DNA of 64,000 nucleotides from Galbitalea soli. GTDB taxonomy: Bacteria; Actinomycetota; Actinomycetes; Actinomycetales; Microbacteriaceae. A model generated the notes under the pieces. That model had not been told where the DNA came from, did no database searches, and was given only the letters and a program-made list of their open reading frames with translations. The DNA lies in contig NZ_JAAGWZ010000004.1 of assembly GCF_010686725.1 (NCBI RefSeq), positions 1 to 64,000 on the forward strand, written 5' to 3'. Shown in pieces: positions 17,995 through 27,251 of the stretch (positions within the stretch are counted from its first letter, which is position 1; every line of letters begins with the position of its first letter). The position numbers and the translations under genes were made by a program.

Positions 17995-20900
17995 TCACGC
18001 GCGCAGCCGCAGCCCCTGCGGCGTGGGCGCGAACCCCGCCTCGGTGAGCGCGTCGCCGAGCGCGGTGCCGATGGCGAAGTCCCCGTCGACGCGCTCGATC
18101 CGTAGCCGTCGGAGCGCGGTGCGCACGGTGCCCGCGAGCGACTGGGCCGCGGCGGCGAGCCTCGCGGCATCGTCGGTGAAGGTGAGCACGGTCTTGCCGC
18201 CGCGCTCGACGTAGAGCGTGAGGAAGCCGTCAACGAGCACGACGAGCGCGCCCGCCTTGCGCCCGGGGCGGTGACCCCGCGCCGCCGTGCCGCCCGAGTC
18301 CGCCCCCGCACCGCTCGCGCCGGCCGCGCCCCCACCCGAGTTCGCCGCCGCACCACCCGCCTCGCTCGCGCCGGACGCCCCCGCGCCACCCGCCTTGCTA
18401 GCGCCAGGCGCGCCCGCCGCGCCCGCCGCGCCCGCGCCCGTCGCCCCCGCGCCCCCGTCGGCCGCCGGCGCCCCGGGCCACGGCAGCGCGGCGCCGTAGG
18501 GGTTCGCGGGGTCGGTAGCCGCGAGCGTGATCGCGGAGGGCGGCGTCGTCGTATCCGGGTCGCGCAGGAACGATCGAAGCCGGTCGACGGTCGGCCCGGT
18601 CGCGAACTGCGCCGCCCCCAGCCCCTCCACGAAGTACCCGCGCCGGGTCCGCCCGGTCTCCTCGAACGACGAGAGCACCCGATAGCTAAGGGCGAAACCA
18701 CCCCGGATGCCCTCCGCCCCCACAGCGCCCCGGGTCACGATCCCGTGCCGTTCCAGCAGCAGCTCCGCCGTCGCCTTCGCCCGCACGGTCGTGTCGCCCT
18801 CGGCGAGCGGTAACAGCGACCACCGTCCGGCGACGCTCGGCGGACCGGACTGCGTCGGAAGGCTGGGTCGCGCATACCCGTGCCGAGCCCGCACGCGGGG
18901 CGCGCGCTTCGGCGCGGCCGTGCCGCCCAGGAAGGCGCGGAGCGGCGCGAAGGTGTCGTTGGTCACGAGCCCCGCCCAGACCAGGTCCCAGAGCGCGGTC
19001 GCGAGTTCGCGGTCATCCATGGAGCCGACGGCCGCGCCGAGCTGGCGGAAGAAGTACGCGCCGCCGCCGCCGAGCGCGACCATGATCTCGCGCTGGAGAT
19101 CGGTGAGCTCGCCGTCCTCCGTCACAGCGAGGGTGAGCGGGGCCGACTCGGCGAGGTGGAGCCGCACCCAGCCGTCGCTGCCGGGGAGGGATCCGGCGCC
19201 CGACCAGAGCACCTCGCCGGTGACCGTTAACTCGTCCAGCCAGGCGGGCGTGTAGTCGCGGAGGCGCGAGGGCAGGATGAGCGTCTCCCAGGCCGAGGCG
19301 GGGAGCGCCACCCCGCCCAGCTGTTCGATGACCTGCACGAGACCGTCGATTCCGCGCAGGCTGCCGCCCACGTGCTGCCAGACGGGCAGGAAGCGGGCGA
19401 GGGCGTCCTGCGGAACCGGCTCGACCTCGTGGCGCAGTGCGGCGAGCGACCGGCTGCGGAGGCGACGGAGGATCTCGGCGTCGACCCACTCGTTGCCCGT
19501 GGCGCCGGGGCGGAACTCGCCCTCGACGACCCGTCGGTCGCTCGCGAGCCGCCGGAGGGCATCCACGACCACGGCCACACCCAGGCCGAATCGCTGCGCG
19601 AGGTCGGCGGCCGTGAAGGGACCGTGGGTGCGGGCGTATCGGCTGACCAGATCGCCGACCGGGTCCGGCACCGGCTCGATGAAGGCGGCCGGCACGCCGA
19701 TCGGGAGCGGCACGCCGAGCGCGTCGCGCAGGCGACTCGCGTCTTCGATGATCGCCCAGCGTTCCTCGCCGGCGATGAAGGCACGAAGCACTCGGTTCGC
19801 GCGCGCGAGCTCGCCGAGGGGGCCGGCGAGGGACGCCGCGCCCGACTCCGCCCCGCCCGGCTCAGCCGGTCCGCCCTCGGCCCCGGACGCCGCCCCGCCG
19901 CCGTGCTCCGCCGCGCCTGACTCCGCCAGCCAACTCCGCGCGACGATCTCCTCCACCGTCAGCGGACCGAGCACGCGCAGCACGTCGACGACCCCCTCGA
20001 TGTCGCGGGCGCGCCGATCGGGGGCGAGCCGCTGCAGCTCGGCCTCCGTGCGGGCGATGACCGCGGGATCCAGCAGCTCGCGCAGCTCGGCCCGGCCCAG
20101 CAGTTCGGCGAGGAGCGTCGGGTCGAGGCTGAGGGCGGCGGCGCGGCGCTCCGCGAGCGGCGAGTCGCCCTCGTACATGAACGCGGCGACGTATCCGAAC
20201 AGCAGCGACCGCGCGAACGGCGAGGGGGTCTCCGACTCCGTCTCCAGGATCCGCACCTCGCGCCGCGCGATCCGCCCCGTGAGCGCCATGAGCGCGGGCA
20301 GGTCGTAGACGTCCTGCAGCACCTCGCGCACCGTCTCCAGCACGATCGGGAAGCTCGGGAAGTTTCGCGCCACCTCGAGCAGCTGCGACGCCCGCTGCCG
20401 CTGCTGCCACAGGGGCGAACGGGTGCCCGGGTTGTACCGGGGAAGCAGAAGCGCCCGCGCCGCGCACTCGCGGAATCGCGCCGCGAACAGAGCCGACCCG
20501 CCGACCTCGTCGGTCACCAGCTGCTGCAGCTCGTCGGCCTCGAAGAGGAACAGCTCCGCTCCCGGCGGCTCGGAGTCCGTGTCCGGCAACCGCACGATCA
20601 CCCCGTCGTCGGCCGCGATCGCCGCGCCGTCGTAGCCGAAGCGCTCGCGCACGCGGGCGGTCACCGCGAGCGCCCACGGCGAGTGCACTTGCATGCCGTA
20701 CGGGGAATGCAGGATCACCCGCCAGTCGCCGAGCTCGTCCCGGAAGCGCTCCACCACCAGGGTGCGGTCGGTCGGGACGTGGCCGGTCGCGGCTTTCTGC
20801 TCGGCGACGAAGGCCACCAGATTGGCGACGGCGCGGTCATCCAGACCCCCGGCTCGCACCCGCGCGAGCGCCACCTCCGCCTTGGCCGTCGACACCTCGC

Positions 20901-22707
20901 GGATGAACGTTCCGATCGCTTCGCCCAGCTCGGCCGGCCGCCCCAGCCCGTCGCCCTTCCAGAACGGCACGCGACCCGGCTGGCCGAAGGCGGGGGAGAC
21001 CAGCACTCGGTCGTGCGTGATGTCTTCGATGCGCCAGCTCGTCGCGCCGAGCGCGAACACGTCGCCCACCCGCGACTCGTAGACCATCTCCTCGTCGAGC
21101 TCGCCGACGCGACTGGCCTTCTCGCCGACCATGAAGACGCCGAACATGCCGCGATCGGGGATGGTGCCGCCGCTCGTCACCGCCAGCCGCTGCGCCCCGG
21201 GTCGGCCGGTGAGGGTACCGCCCACGCGATCCCAGACGATGCGCGGGCGGAGCTCGGCGAACTGGTCGCTGGGGTAGAGCCCGCTCAGCAGGTCGAGGGT
21301 GGCCTCGAAGGCGCTGCGGGGGAGGGTGGCGAAGGGGGCGCTGCGGCGCACGATCTGCCACCACTCCTCGATGTCTATGGGCTCGAGCGCGACCGCGGCG
21401 ACGGTCTGCTGGGCCAGGATGTCGAGCGGGTTGGCGGGCACGGCGATCGCCTCGATCGCTCCCTCCACCATGCGCTCGGCGACGACCGCGGTGTGGATGA
21501 GGTCGGCCCGGTGCTTGGGGAACAGCACGCCGCGCGACACCTCGCCCACCTGGTGACCCGCGCGACCGACCCGCTGCAGCCCGCTCGCGACCGAGGGCGG
21601 CGCCTCCACCTGCACGACGAGATCCACCTCGCCCATGTCGATGCCGAGCTCGAGCGAGGAGGTGGCGACCACGCAGCGCAAGCGCCCGCTCTTCAGGTCG
21701 TCCTCGATGAGGGCGCGCTGATCTTTCGAGACCGAGCCGTGGTGGGCGCGTGCGAGCAGGCCCTCCTCCGCCTCGCCGACCCGCTCCGCGTGGATCTCGT
21801 TGAGCCGCCCGGTCAGCCGCTCGGCCAGCCGCCGCGAGTTCGCGAAGACGATCGTCGAGCGGTGCTCCAGGATGAGGTCGACGATGCGCTCCTCGACGTG
21901 CGGCCAGATCGATCCCTGGCTGGGCACACCGGCCGACGAGCCCTCGAACACCGCCGTCGTGCCCAGCTCGGTCATGTCGTCCACCGGCACGACCACCGTG
22001 AGGTCGAATCGCTTGCCCGAGGGCGGGTTCACGATCGTGACGGGGGCGCGACCGCCGAGGAACCGGGCCACCTCCTCGCGCGGGCGCACGGTGGCGGAGA
22101 GGCCGATGCGCTGGGCGGGGCGCTCGAGCAGGGCATCCAGCCGCTCGAGGGAGAGCGCGAGGTGCGATCCGCGCTTGGTGGCCGCGACCGCGTGCACCTC
22201 GTCGACGATGATCGTCTCCACCCCGAGCAGCGTCTCGCGCGCGGAGGAGGTGAGCATGAGGTACAGAGACTCCGGGGTGGTGATCAGGATGTCCGGCGGG
22301 GTGCGCGCGAGCAGCCGGCGGTCTTGCGTGCTCGTGTCGCCCGACCGCACGCCCACCGTGACGTCGGGCGCGGGGAGCCCGAGCCGCTTCGCCGTCTGGG
22401 TGACCCCGACGAGCGGAGACCGGAGGTTGCGCTCGACATCGACCCCGAGCGCCTTGAGCGGCGAGATGTAGAGCACGCGGGTGCGGCGGCGCGGATCGGC
22501 CTCGGCGGTCGGATGCGCGATCAGCCGGTCGATCGACCAGAGGAACGCCGCGAGCGTCTTGCCCGAGCCGGTGGGGGCGACGACGAGCGCGTGCGAGCCG
22601 GAACTGATCGCCTCCCAGGCGCCCAGCTGGGCGGCCGTCGGCTCCGGGAAGGCGCCCGTGAACCACTCCCGCGTCGCGGCGGAGAAGCGGTCGATGACGG
22701 GCACCAT
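17995..22707 (-). CDS. lhr: Lhr-family ATP-dependent DNA helicase
   Basis: The 1570-residue protein matches the large helicase Lhr. It has Walker A VVAPTGSGKTLAAFLWSIDR near the N-terminus, a DEVH box (IIVDEVHAVAATKRGSHLALSLERL), motif III SATVRP and helicase motifs V/VI (GIDMGEVDLVVQ, QRVGRAGHQ). The long C-terminal region is unique to Lhr. Lhr moves 3'-5' and unwinds RNA:DNA hybrids in DNA repair. An Ala/Gly-rich low-complexity linker of about 70 residues (about 1405-1477) interrupts the extreme C-terminal part, just before KAGALVVLVDGFLTLYVERG. The coordinates span the full length of the family, with no frameshift seen. Confidence 0.95.
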   Translation of the reverse strand: MVPVIDRFSAATREWFTGAFPEPTAAQLGAWEAISSGSHALVVAPTGSGKTLAAFLWSIDRLIAHPTAEADPRRRTRVLYISPLKALGVDVERNLRSPLVGVTQTAKRLGLPAPDVTVGVRSGDTSTQDRRLLARTPPDILITTPESLYLMLTSSARETLLGVETIIVDEVHAVAATKRGSHLALSLERLDALLERPAQRIGLSATVRPREEVARFLGGRAPVTIVNPPSGKRFDLTVVVPVDDMTELGTTAVFEGSSAGVPSQGSIWPHVEERIVDLILEHRSTIVFANSRRLAERLTGRLNEIHAERVGEAEEGLLARAHHGSVSKDQRALIEDDLKSGRLRCVVATSSLELGIDMGEVDLVVQVEAPPSVASGLQRVGRAGHQVGEVSRGVLFPKHRADLIHTAVVAERMVEGAIEAIAVPANPLDILAQQTVAAVALEPIDIEEWWQIVRRSAPFATLPRSAFEATLDLLSGLYPSDQFAELRPRIVWDRVGGTLTGRPGAQRLAVTSGGTIPDRGMFGVFMVGEKASRVGELDEEMVYESRVGDVFALGATSWRIEDITHDRVLVSPAFGQPGRVPFWKGDGLGRPAELGEAIGTFIREVSTAKAEVALARVRAGGLDDRAVANLVAFVAEQKAATGHVPTDRTLVVERFRDELGDWRVILHSPYGMQVHSPWALAVTARVRERFGYDGAAIAADDGVIVRLPDTDSEPPGAELFLFEADELQQLVTDEVGGSALFAARFRECAARALLLPRYNPGTRSPLWQQRQRASQLLEVARNFPSFPIVLETVREVLQDVYDLPALMALTGRIARREVRILETESETPSPFARSLLFGYVAAFMYEGDSPLAERRAAALSLDPTLLAELLGRAELRELLDPAVIARTEAELQRLAPDRRARDIEGVVDVLRVLGPLTVEEIVARSWLAESGAAEHGGGAASGAEGGPAEPGGAESGAASLAGPLGELARANRVLRAFIAGEERWAIIEDASRLRDALGVPLPIGVPAAFIEPVPDPVGDLVSRYARTHGPFTAADLAQRFGLGVAVVVDALRRLASDRRVVEGEFRPGATGNEWVDAEILRRLRSRSLAALRHEVEPVPQDALARFLPVWQHVGGSLRGIDGLVQVIEQLGGVALPASAWETLILPSRLRDYTPAWLDELTVTGEVLWSGAGSLPGSDGWVRLHLAESAPLTLAVTEDGELTDLQREIMVALGGGGAYFFRQLGAAVGSMDDRELATALWDLVWAGLVTNDTFAPLRAFLGGTAAPKRAPRVRARHGYARPSLPTQSGPPSVAGRWSLLPLAEGDTTVRAKATAELLLERHGIVTRGAVGAEGIRGGFALSYRVLSSFEETGRTRRGYFVEGLGAAQFATGPTVDRLRSFLRDPDTTTPPSAITLAATDPANPYGAALPWPGAPAADGGAGATGAGAAGAAGAPGASKAGGAGASGASEAGGAAANSGGGAAGASGAGADSGGTAARGHRPGRKAGALVVLVDGFLTLYVERGGKTVLTFTDDAARLAAAAQSLAGTVRTALRRLRIERVDGDFAIGTALGDALTEAGFAPTPQGLRLRA

Positions 22708-22778
22708 CGCACCATCTTCCCCCGCGCCGCGGACATTCGCGCGGGAGGTGCGGCCACCCGCCCGGGCTCGATCCCCAC

Positions 22779-23405
22779 TCAGGCGAGCGCGGCCCGCAGG
22801 AACCCGTTCACCTCACCGAGCTCGCCGGCCGAGATGCCGTGCGCGAGGTTCTCGTAGATGCGCACCGTAGCGTCGGCGTGCGCCGGCAACCACTCCTCGG
22901 TGCGGGCGATGGCCGCGGCCGTGATCACGCGGTCCTCGGTGCCCCGGCCCCAGAACACCGGGATGCCCTGCGCGAGCAGCGCCTCATCCCCGCTGTGCCG
23001 CCCGCCCTCGACGAACCCCGAGAGCGCCACGACGGCGGCGAACCGCTCCGGCGCGAGCCGCATGAGCTGGAGCGCGATCGCGGCGCCCTGCGAGAAGCCG
23101 AGCAGGGCGACGCTCGCGTAGTGCTGCTCGTCGAGCCAGTCGAGCACGGCCTGAGCGGCGGCATCCACCCGGCCCTGCTCGGGATTGCCGGGCTCGCTGC
23201 CGCGCAGGGAGAACCACGCCCAGCCGGCGCTCTCGGCGACCGGCGCCCGAAGCGAGGCGACGACCGGCCCGAGCGGCAGGTGCGGCGCGAGCGAGAAGAG
23301 GTCGCCCTCGTGCGAGCCGTAGCCGTGCAGGAGGACGAGGAGCGGGCGTCCGGCGCGCTCCCGCTCCGGGGCCGACCAGATGACGGCCTCGGAATCGAGC
23401 TTCAT
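22779..23405 (-). CDS. alpha/beta hydrolase (carboxylesterase/phospholipase type)
   Basis: The 208-residue enzyme has the oxyanion motif LLHGYGSHEGD. The nucleophile elbow is GFSQGAA (Ser at about residue 102), the acid region is WGRGTEDRVI and the catalytic His is in YENLAHGIS. This matches the acyl-protein-thioesterase/carboxylesterase group. The ATG at 23405 is preceded by AGAGAGG. Divergent transcription from 23527 leaves a gap of about 120 bases. It is probably cytoplasmic, and the substrate is unknown. Confidence 0.88.
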   Translation of the reverse strand: MKLDSEAVIWSAPERERAGRPLLVLLHGYGSHEGDLFSLAPHLPLGPVVASLRAPVAESAGWAWFSLRGSEPGNPEQGRVDAAAQAVLDWLDEQHYASVALLGFSQGAAIALQLMRLAPERFAAVVALSGFVEGGRHSGDEALLAQGIPVFWGRGTEDRVITAAAIARTEEWLPAHADATVRIYENLAHGISAGELGEVNGFLRAALA

Positions 23406-23526
23406 GGCACCGGGCCTCTCTGGGGGTGCGCGGGCAGCGCGGGATCGACCTCCCAAGGCTACCCGGGTGCGCCCGGCCGCCGCCGGGTCGTGCTCGTCCG
23501 TCACACGGGTCGGGTAAGAATGGAGC

Positions 23527-24066
23527 ATGAGTTCCGTAGGCACGCCCGACCCCAACCCCGGCTGGCTCTCCGAGGAGGAGTTGGCGGAAGCCCGCCGGCG
23601 CCTCCCACTGCTCTACGTGGAGGCGGTCCCGGTGCGGGTGGACGGCATCGGCCGGGTCACGGAGGTGGGCATCCTGCTGCGCGCGAACGCCTCGGGCGAC
23701 ATCACCCGTACGCTCGTCTCCGGCCGGGTGATGTTCGGCGAGGGCCTGCGCGACGCCCTCTACCGTCACCTCGAGAAGGACCTCGGCCCGATGGCCTTTC
23801 CGTTGCTGCCCGCCTCGCCCGTGCCGTTCTCGGTGACCGAGTACTTCCCCTTCCCCGGTGCGCAGTTCACGGATGACCGCCAGCACGCCGTCTCGCTCGC
23901 CTACGTGGTGCCGGTCACGGGCACCTGCGAGCCCCGCCAGGACGCCCTGGAACTCACCTGGATGTCGCCGATCGAGGCCGCCACCGACGCCGTGGCCGCG
24001 GAGATGGAGGGCGGACGGGGTGCACTCCTGCGCGCGGCACTGGCCTCCGTCGGGCGACTCTTCTAG
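23527..24066 (+). CDS. NUDIX-like hydrolase family protein (DUF4916)
   Basis: The 179-residue product resembles the actinobacterial DUF4916/NUDIX-fold family. It starts WLSEEELAEARRRLPLLYVEAVPV, with GRVMFGEGLRDALYRHLEKDLGP at the Nudix-box position. The classical GX5EX7REUXEEXGU motif is degenerate: the REUXEE part reads YRHLEKDLG. The protein may therefore not be a standard diphosphohydrolase. A TAAGAAT box seven to thirteen bases before the start suggests a short or absent leader. The gene overlaps the convergent sensor kinase by four bases. Confidence 0.78.
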   Translation: MSSVGTPDPNPGWLSEEELAEARRRLPLLYVEAVPVRVDGIGRVTEVGILLRANASGDITRTLVSGRVMFGEGLRDALYRHLEKDLGPMAFPLLPASPVPFSVTEYFPFPGAQFTDDRQHAVSLAYVVPVTGTCEPRQDALELTWMSPIEAATDAVAAEMEGGRGALLRAALASVGRLF

Positions 24067-25517
24067 CTCTTCTCGCCCCGGTCGCTCTTGTCCCTGCGGC
24101 CCGTCGCGCCGCGCGGCGTCGTGGCCCGTGCCGCGGGAAGGGTGACGCGCGCCTCGGTGCCGCCACTCTCGCGACGCGCGAGCGCGACGCTGCCACCGCT
24201 CGCCGCAGCGAGCTGCGCGACGATCGCGAGCCCCAGGCCGCTCCCACCGTCGCCCTGCTGCCCGGCCGCGCGCCAGAAGCGGTCGAAGGCGCGGGCCAGC
24301 TCCTCGTCGCGCATGCCGGGTCCCTCGTCGCGCACCGCCACCGTCACAGTGCGGCCCTCCTCGGTGACGACGACCTCGAGCAGGCTGCCCTCGGGGCTCA
24401 CCGAGAGCGCGTTGTCGATGTAGTTGTCGATGATCTGCTGGGCGGCGGTCGGCACGGCGAGCGCGGGCGCACGGTCCGGTCCGCGGTAGCTCATCCGCAC
24501 GCCGGAGTCCTGGGCGAGCGCACTCCACTCCTCGACGCGCTCGCGCGCGACGGCGGCCACGTCGACCACCTCGGTGGGGATGTCGGCGGCCTCGGCGCGG
24601 CTGAGCCGCAGCAGCCCCTCGATGATGTCGCTCAGCCGGTCGACCTCGGTCTGGGCGGCGGCGAGACGCTCGGCCGATCCCGCGGGGTCGACGCTCGCGA
24701 GCTCCTCCGCGCGTTCCAGGCGGAGCCTCAGCGCGGTGAGCGGGGTGCGCAGCTGGTGCGACGCATCCGCCGCGAAGGCCCGCTGCTGGTCGATGAGGGT
24801 GTGCAGCCGGTCGGTCATCGAGTTGAACGACCGGGCGAGCGAGCGCAGTTCACCGGCCCCCTTGGCGGTATCGGCCCGGTCGCCGAGCGACCCGTCCGCG
24901 ATGCGCTCGGTGACCGACCGCAGGCGGCCGAGACTCTGCGTGATGGTGGTCGAGAGCAGGTAGCCGACGATCCCCGCGAGCAGCACCGAGGTGAGGGCCG
25001 CGACGACGAGCAGCTGCAGTTGCGAATTGACCGCGTTCGCCACCACCGACTCCGGGTAGGTCAGTCGCACGGCGCCGTACACGTTGGTGCCGCTGAGCAC
25101 GGGCACCGCGACGTACAGCAGCGACTGCGCGAGCGTGTGCGAGTAGCGGGTGCCCGTCGCGATCTGCCCGGTGAGCGCGGTCGCGATCTCGGGTCGGCTC
25201 TTGTACGAGGAGCCGACCACGGTGTCGTCGGCGTCGCCCGAGAAGATCGCGGTTCCGTCGGCATCGGTGATGATGACCCGGGCCCCACCCGACTTCTGGT
25301 ACGTGCGCGCCATGGTGGTGATCGCCGCGTAGTCGCCCGTCGTCCCCGACTCGAGCGCCTGCTCGCCGCGGCCCGCGAGCAGGAAGGCATCGCGCTCGAG
25401 CGAGGTCGTGATGCGGTCCTGCTCCGACTGGCGGAGGTAGGTGCTGAGCGGGATGTCCTGCACGAGCAGCACAAGAAGCGTGACGGCCATCAGCACCGCC
25501 ATCACGCGCCATTTCAC
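24063..25517 (-). CDS. sensor histidine kinase (HAMP, HisKA)
   Basis: The 484-residue membrane kinase has a first helix at about residues 5-23 and an external sensor region of about 130 residues. A second helix (VVAALTSVLLAGIVGYLL) leads to HAMP and the H-box FAADASHQLRTPLTALRLR, whose His is phosphorylated. The ATPase domain has the N-box YIDNALSVSPEGS, DEGPGM and GSGLGLAIVAQLA. A charged tail ends the protein. Its GTG start overlaps the stop of the response-regulator gene (GTGA), so kinase and regulator are one operon. The adjacent divergent redox cluster suggests it may sense redox or envelope state, but this is inference. Confidence 0.92.
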   Translation of the reverse strand: MKWRVMAVLMAVTLLVLLVQDIPLSTYLRQSEQDRITTSLERDAFLLAGRGEQALESGTTGDYAAITTMARTYQKSGGARVIITDADGTAIFSGDADDTVVGSSYKSRPEIATALTGQIATGTRYSHTLAQSLLYVAVPVLSGTNVYGAVRLTYPESVVANAVNSQLQLLVVAALTSVLLAGIVGYLLSTTITQSLGRLRSVTERIADGSLGDRADTAKGAGELRSLARSFNSMTDRLHTLIDQQRAFAADASHQLRTPLTALRLRLERAEELASVDPAGSAERLAAAQTEVDRLSDIIEGLLRLSRAEAADIPTEVVDVAAVARERVEEWSALAQDSGVRMSYRGPDRAPALAVPTAAQQIIDNYIDNALSVSPEGSLLEVVVTEEGRTVTVAVRDEGPGMRDEELARAFDRFWRAAGQQGDGGSGLGLAIVAQLAAASGGSVALARRESGGTEARVTLPAARATTPRGATGRRDKSDRGEKS

Positions 25518-26326
25518 GCGGGCTCTCCGAACCGGAATCCGACGCCGCGCACCGACTCGATCCACCGCGGGTCGCCGAGCTTGCGACGGATCGCCGCGAT
25601 GTGGGCGTCGAGCGTCTTGGTGGTGCCGTACCAGTTGGTCTGCCAGACGTCGCGCAGGATCTCAGAGCGGCGGAACACCGCGCCGGGATCGCGGGAGAGG
25701 TACACGACGAGGTCGAACTCCTTGGGCGTGAGATGAACGATCTCGCCCGCCAGCTGCACGCGCTGCGACCGGATGTCGATCACGAGCGCACCGAAGCGGC
25801 GCTCGGTGATCGGGCCGGAGCTCTCCGGGGGCTCGGGCGCGCTGGCGGTGCCGGGCCGCGGTGCGGTGGTCCCGCCGGGCGAATCCGAGGCGGTTCCCGC
25901 GGCACCCGCGGCCCCCGCCTCGCCGGGTGCGCCCGCCGCGTCGCCGCCGACGGTCCGGATGCTGTCGGTTCCGGTGCGCCGGGTCACCGCACGGATGCGG
26001 GCCACGAGCTCGCGCATCCCGAACGGTTTCACCAGGTAGTCGTCCGCCCCGATCTCGAGCGTGACGATGCGATCGATCTCGTCGTCACGCGCGCTCACGA
26101 TGATGATCGGCACGGCGGAGCTGCGGCGCACCTCGCGGCACACGTCGGTGCCGTCCATGTCGGGCAGGCCGAGGTCGAGCACGATGAGGTCGGGCTGGAA
26201 GCCGGGGAGCTCGGCGAGGCAGTCGCGCCCGCGCGAGACGAGCATGGTCTCGATGCCCACCGCCGAGAGGCCGTCGACGATGCCGTCCGCGACGGAAGGA
26301 TCATCCTCGACCACCATCACGCGCAT
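25514..26326 (-). CDS. OmpR/PhoB-family response regulator
   Basis: The 270-residue regulator has a receiver domain starting MRVMVVEDD, with the phospho-acceptor Asp in LIVLDLGLPDMDG and the Lys in YLVKPFGMREL. The C-terminal winged helix contains HLTPKEFDLVVYL and TLDAHIAAIRRKLG. Between them lies a Gly/Pro/Ala-rich linker of about 45 residues, longer than usual. It precedes its kinase in the operon. The 122-base divergent region upstream contains an 11-bp-spaced direct repeat (26384-26402), a likely binding site for this protein. Confidence 0.93.
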   Translation of the reverse strand: MRVMVVEDDPSVADGIVDGLSAVGIETMLVSRGRDCLAELPGFQPDLIVLDLGLPDMDGTDVCREVRRSSAVPIIIVSARDDEIDRIVTLEIGADDYLVKPFGMRELVARIRAVTRRTGTDSIRTVGGDAAGAPGEAGAAGAAGTASDSPGGTTAPRPGTASAPEPPESSGPITERRFGALVIDIRSQRVQLAGEIVHLTPKEFDLVVYLSRDPGAVFRRSEILRDVWQTNWYGTTKTLDAHIAAIRRKLGDPRWIESVRGVGFRFGEPA

Positions 26327-26383
26327 GGCTCAATTGTGGATGCCGGGGCCGCGCGGCCCGCGCATATCGGCCCCGGCGCGGCA

Positions 26384-26402
26384 TTCTTGGACGTTTCTTG
26401 GA
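26384..26402 (+). promoter_or_regulatory. OmpR-type direct repeat (candidate response-regulator site)
   Basis: TTCTTGGA occurs at 26384-26391 and again at 26395-26402, exactly 11 bases apart. Eleven-base-spaced direct repeats are the classic target of OmpR/PhoB dimers. The site lies between the regulator gene (reverse) and the redox cluster (forward), about 34 bases before the forward -10 box. Confidence 0.6.
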
Positions 26403-26435
26403 TATTCGTGCGCGCCACCTTTACCGAGCGCTCCG

Positions 26436-26441
26436 TAGCGT
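26436..26441 (+). promoter_or_regulatory. -10 box of the exported-protein/redox operon
   Basis: TAGCGT lies seven bases before the ATG at 26449 with no ribosome site in between. This suggests a leaderless transcript starting at about 26447-26449. Confidence 0.5.
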
Positions 26442-26448
26442 GGGGGCT

Positions 26449-26871
26449 ATGAAGTCGCAGGCCATCATCATCCTCACCGTCGTCGGGGTCCTCGGGACGG
26501 CGTCCGCCGCCATGGCGGTCAACACGGGTGCCCTGAACGCGAACCACGCGCAGGTGGTCTCGACGGTGCCCGCGGTGCTCGTGCCGACGCCCACGGCGCA
26601 GCCGACCGAGGCCGCGCCCGAGCCGGAGGCGACCGAGACCCCGGAGCCGAGCCCGACGCCCACGCCCAGCCACAGCTCCGAGCCGGTGAAGCCTCCCGTC
26701 ACCCACCACTCCACCGCGCCCGCGCCTGCCCCCTCCCACAGCGACGGCGGCAGCAGCGGCGGCAGCGACGATGGCGGCAGCGACGGCGGTAGTTCGAGCG
26801 ACGGCGGCAGCGGCAGCGGTGGAAGCGACGACGGCGGCAGCGACGGCGGCAGCGGCGGCAGCGATGACTAA
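26449..26871 (+). CDS. exported low-complexity protein
   Basis: The 140-residue product has a signal peptide or anchor (SQAIIILTVVGVLGTASAAMAVN, about residues 3-25). A Pro/Thr/Glu-rich stretch follows, then a C-terminal half made almost only of Gly, Ser and Asp (GGSDDGGSDGG units). No domain or cysteine-based site is present. It is the first gene of a run with a second exported protein, ApbE and a flavo-reductase, so it may be an extracellular partner or spacer, but I do not recognise it. The start is set by the signal sequence. Confidence 0.6.
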   Translation: MKSQAIIILTVVGVLGTASAAMAVNTGALNANHAQVVSTVPAVLVPTPTAQPTEAAPEPEATETPEPSPTPTPSHSSEPVKPPVTHHSTAPAPAPSHSDGGSSGGSDDGGSDGGSSSDGGSGSGGSDDGGSDGGSGGSDD

Positions 26872-27247
26872 TCCGCACCCCGCCTATCGCGCCCGCCAGG
26901 TGACCGGCGCGCTCTCGGTGATCGCGGTCGTCGGCATCGTCGCCGGATTCGAGATGTCCGCCGCGGCAGCCGACACGACCAACACGGCCGCCGCGGGAAC
27001 GGCGACCCCGGCTCCCACCGCGACGCCGACCGCGCCGCCGGTGACCCCGCATCCGACCGCGACTCCCGCGGCGAAGAAGCCCAAGACCGTGACCAAGCCG
27101 GTGGCGAAGAAGCCCATCGCCCCGGTGCGTCACACCACGACGGTGACGAAGCCGAAGACGGTGACGAAGACCGTCACCAAGCCGGCCCCGGCGCCGGTCA
27201 CGAAGCCCGCACCCCCGACGGGAACCACCAAGCCGTCGGGCGGCTGA
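26864..27247 (+). CDS. exported Thr/Lys/Pro-rich protein
   Basis: The 127-residue product has one hydrophobic segment (VTGALSVIAVVGIVAGFEMSA, about residues 13-33). A long repetitive tail follows, first TPTAPP-like and then Lys/Thr-rich (KTVTKPVAKKP and KTVTKTVTK). The tail resembles cell-wall-spanning or polyanion-binding sequence. No FMN-attachment motif of the (S/T)GA(T/S) type is evident. The start codon lies inside the end of the previous gene (8-base overlap), so the two are coupled. Function is unknown. Confidence 0.6.
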   Translation: MTNPHPAYRARQVTGALSVIAVVGIVAGFEMSAAAADTTNTAAAGTATPAPTATPTAPPVTPHPTATPAAKKPKTVTKPVAKKPIAPVRHTTTVTKPKTVTKTVTKPAPAPVTKPAPPTGTTKPSGG

Positions 27248-27251
27248 GCGC

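Noticed and set aside
20683-22857. Over 700-codon plus-strand open frame inside the Lhr gene
   Set aside because: It is the shadow of the helicase gene; the product is Arg/His-rich and lacks motifs.
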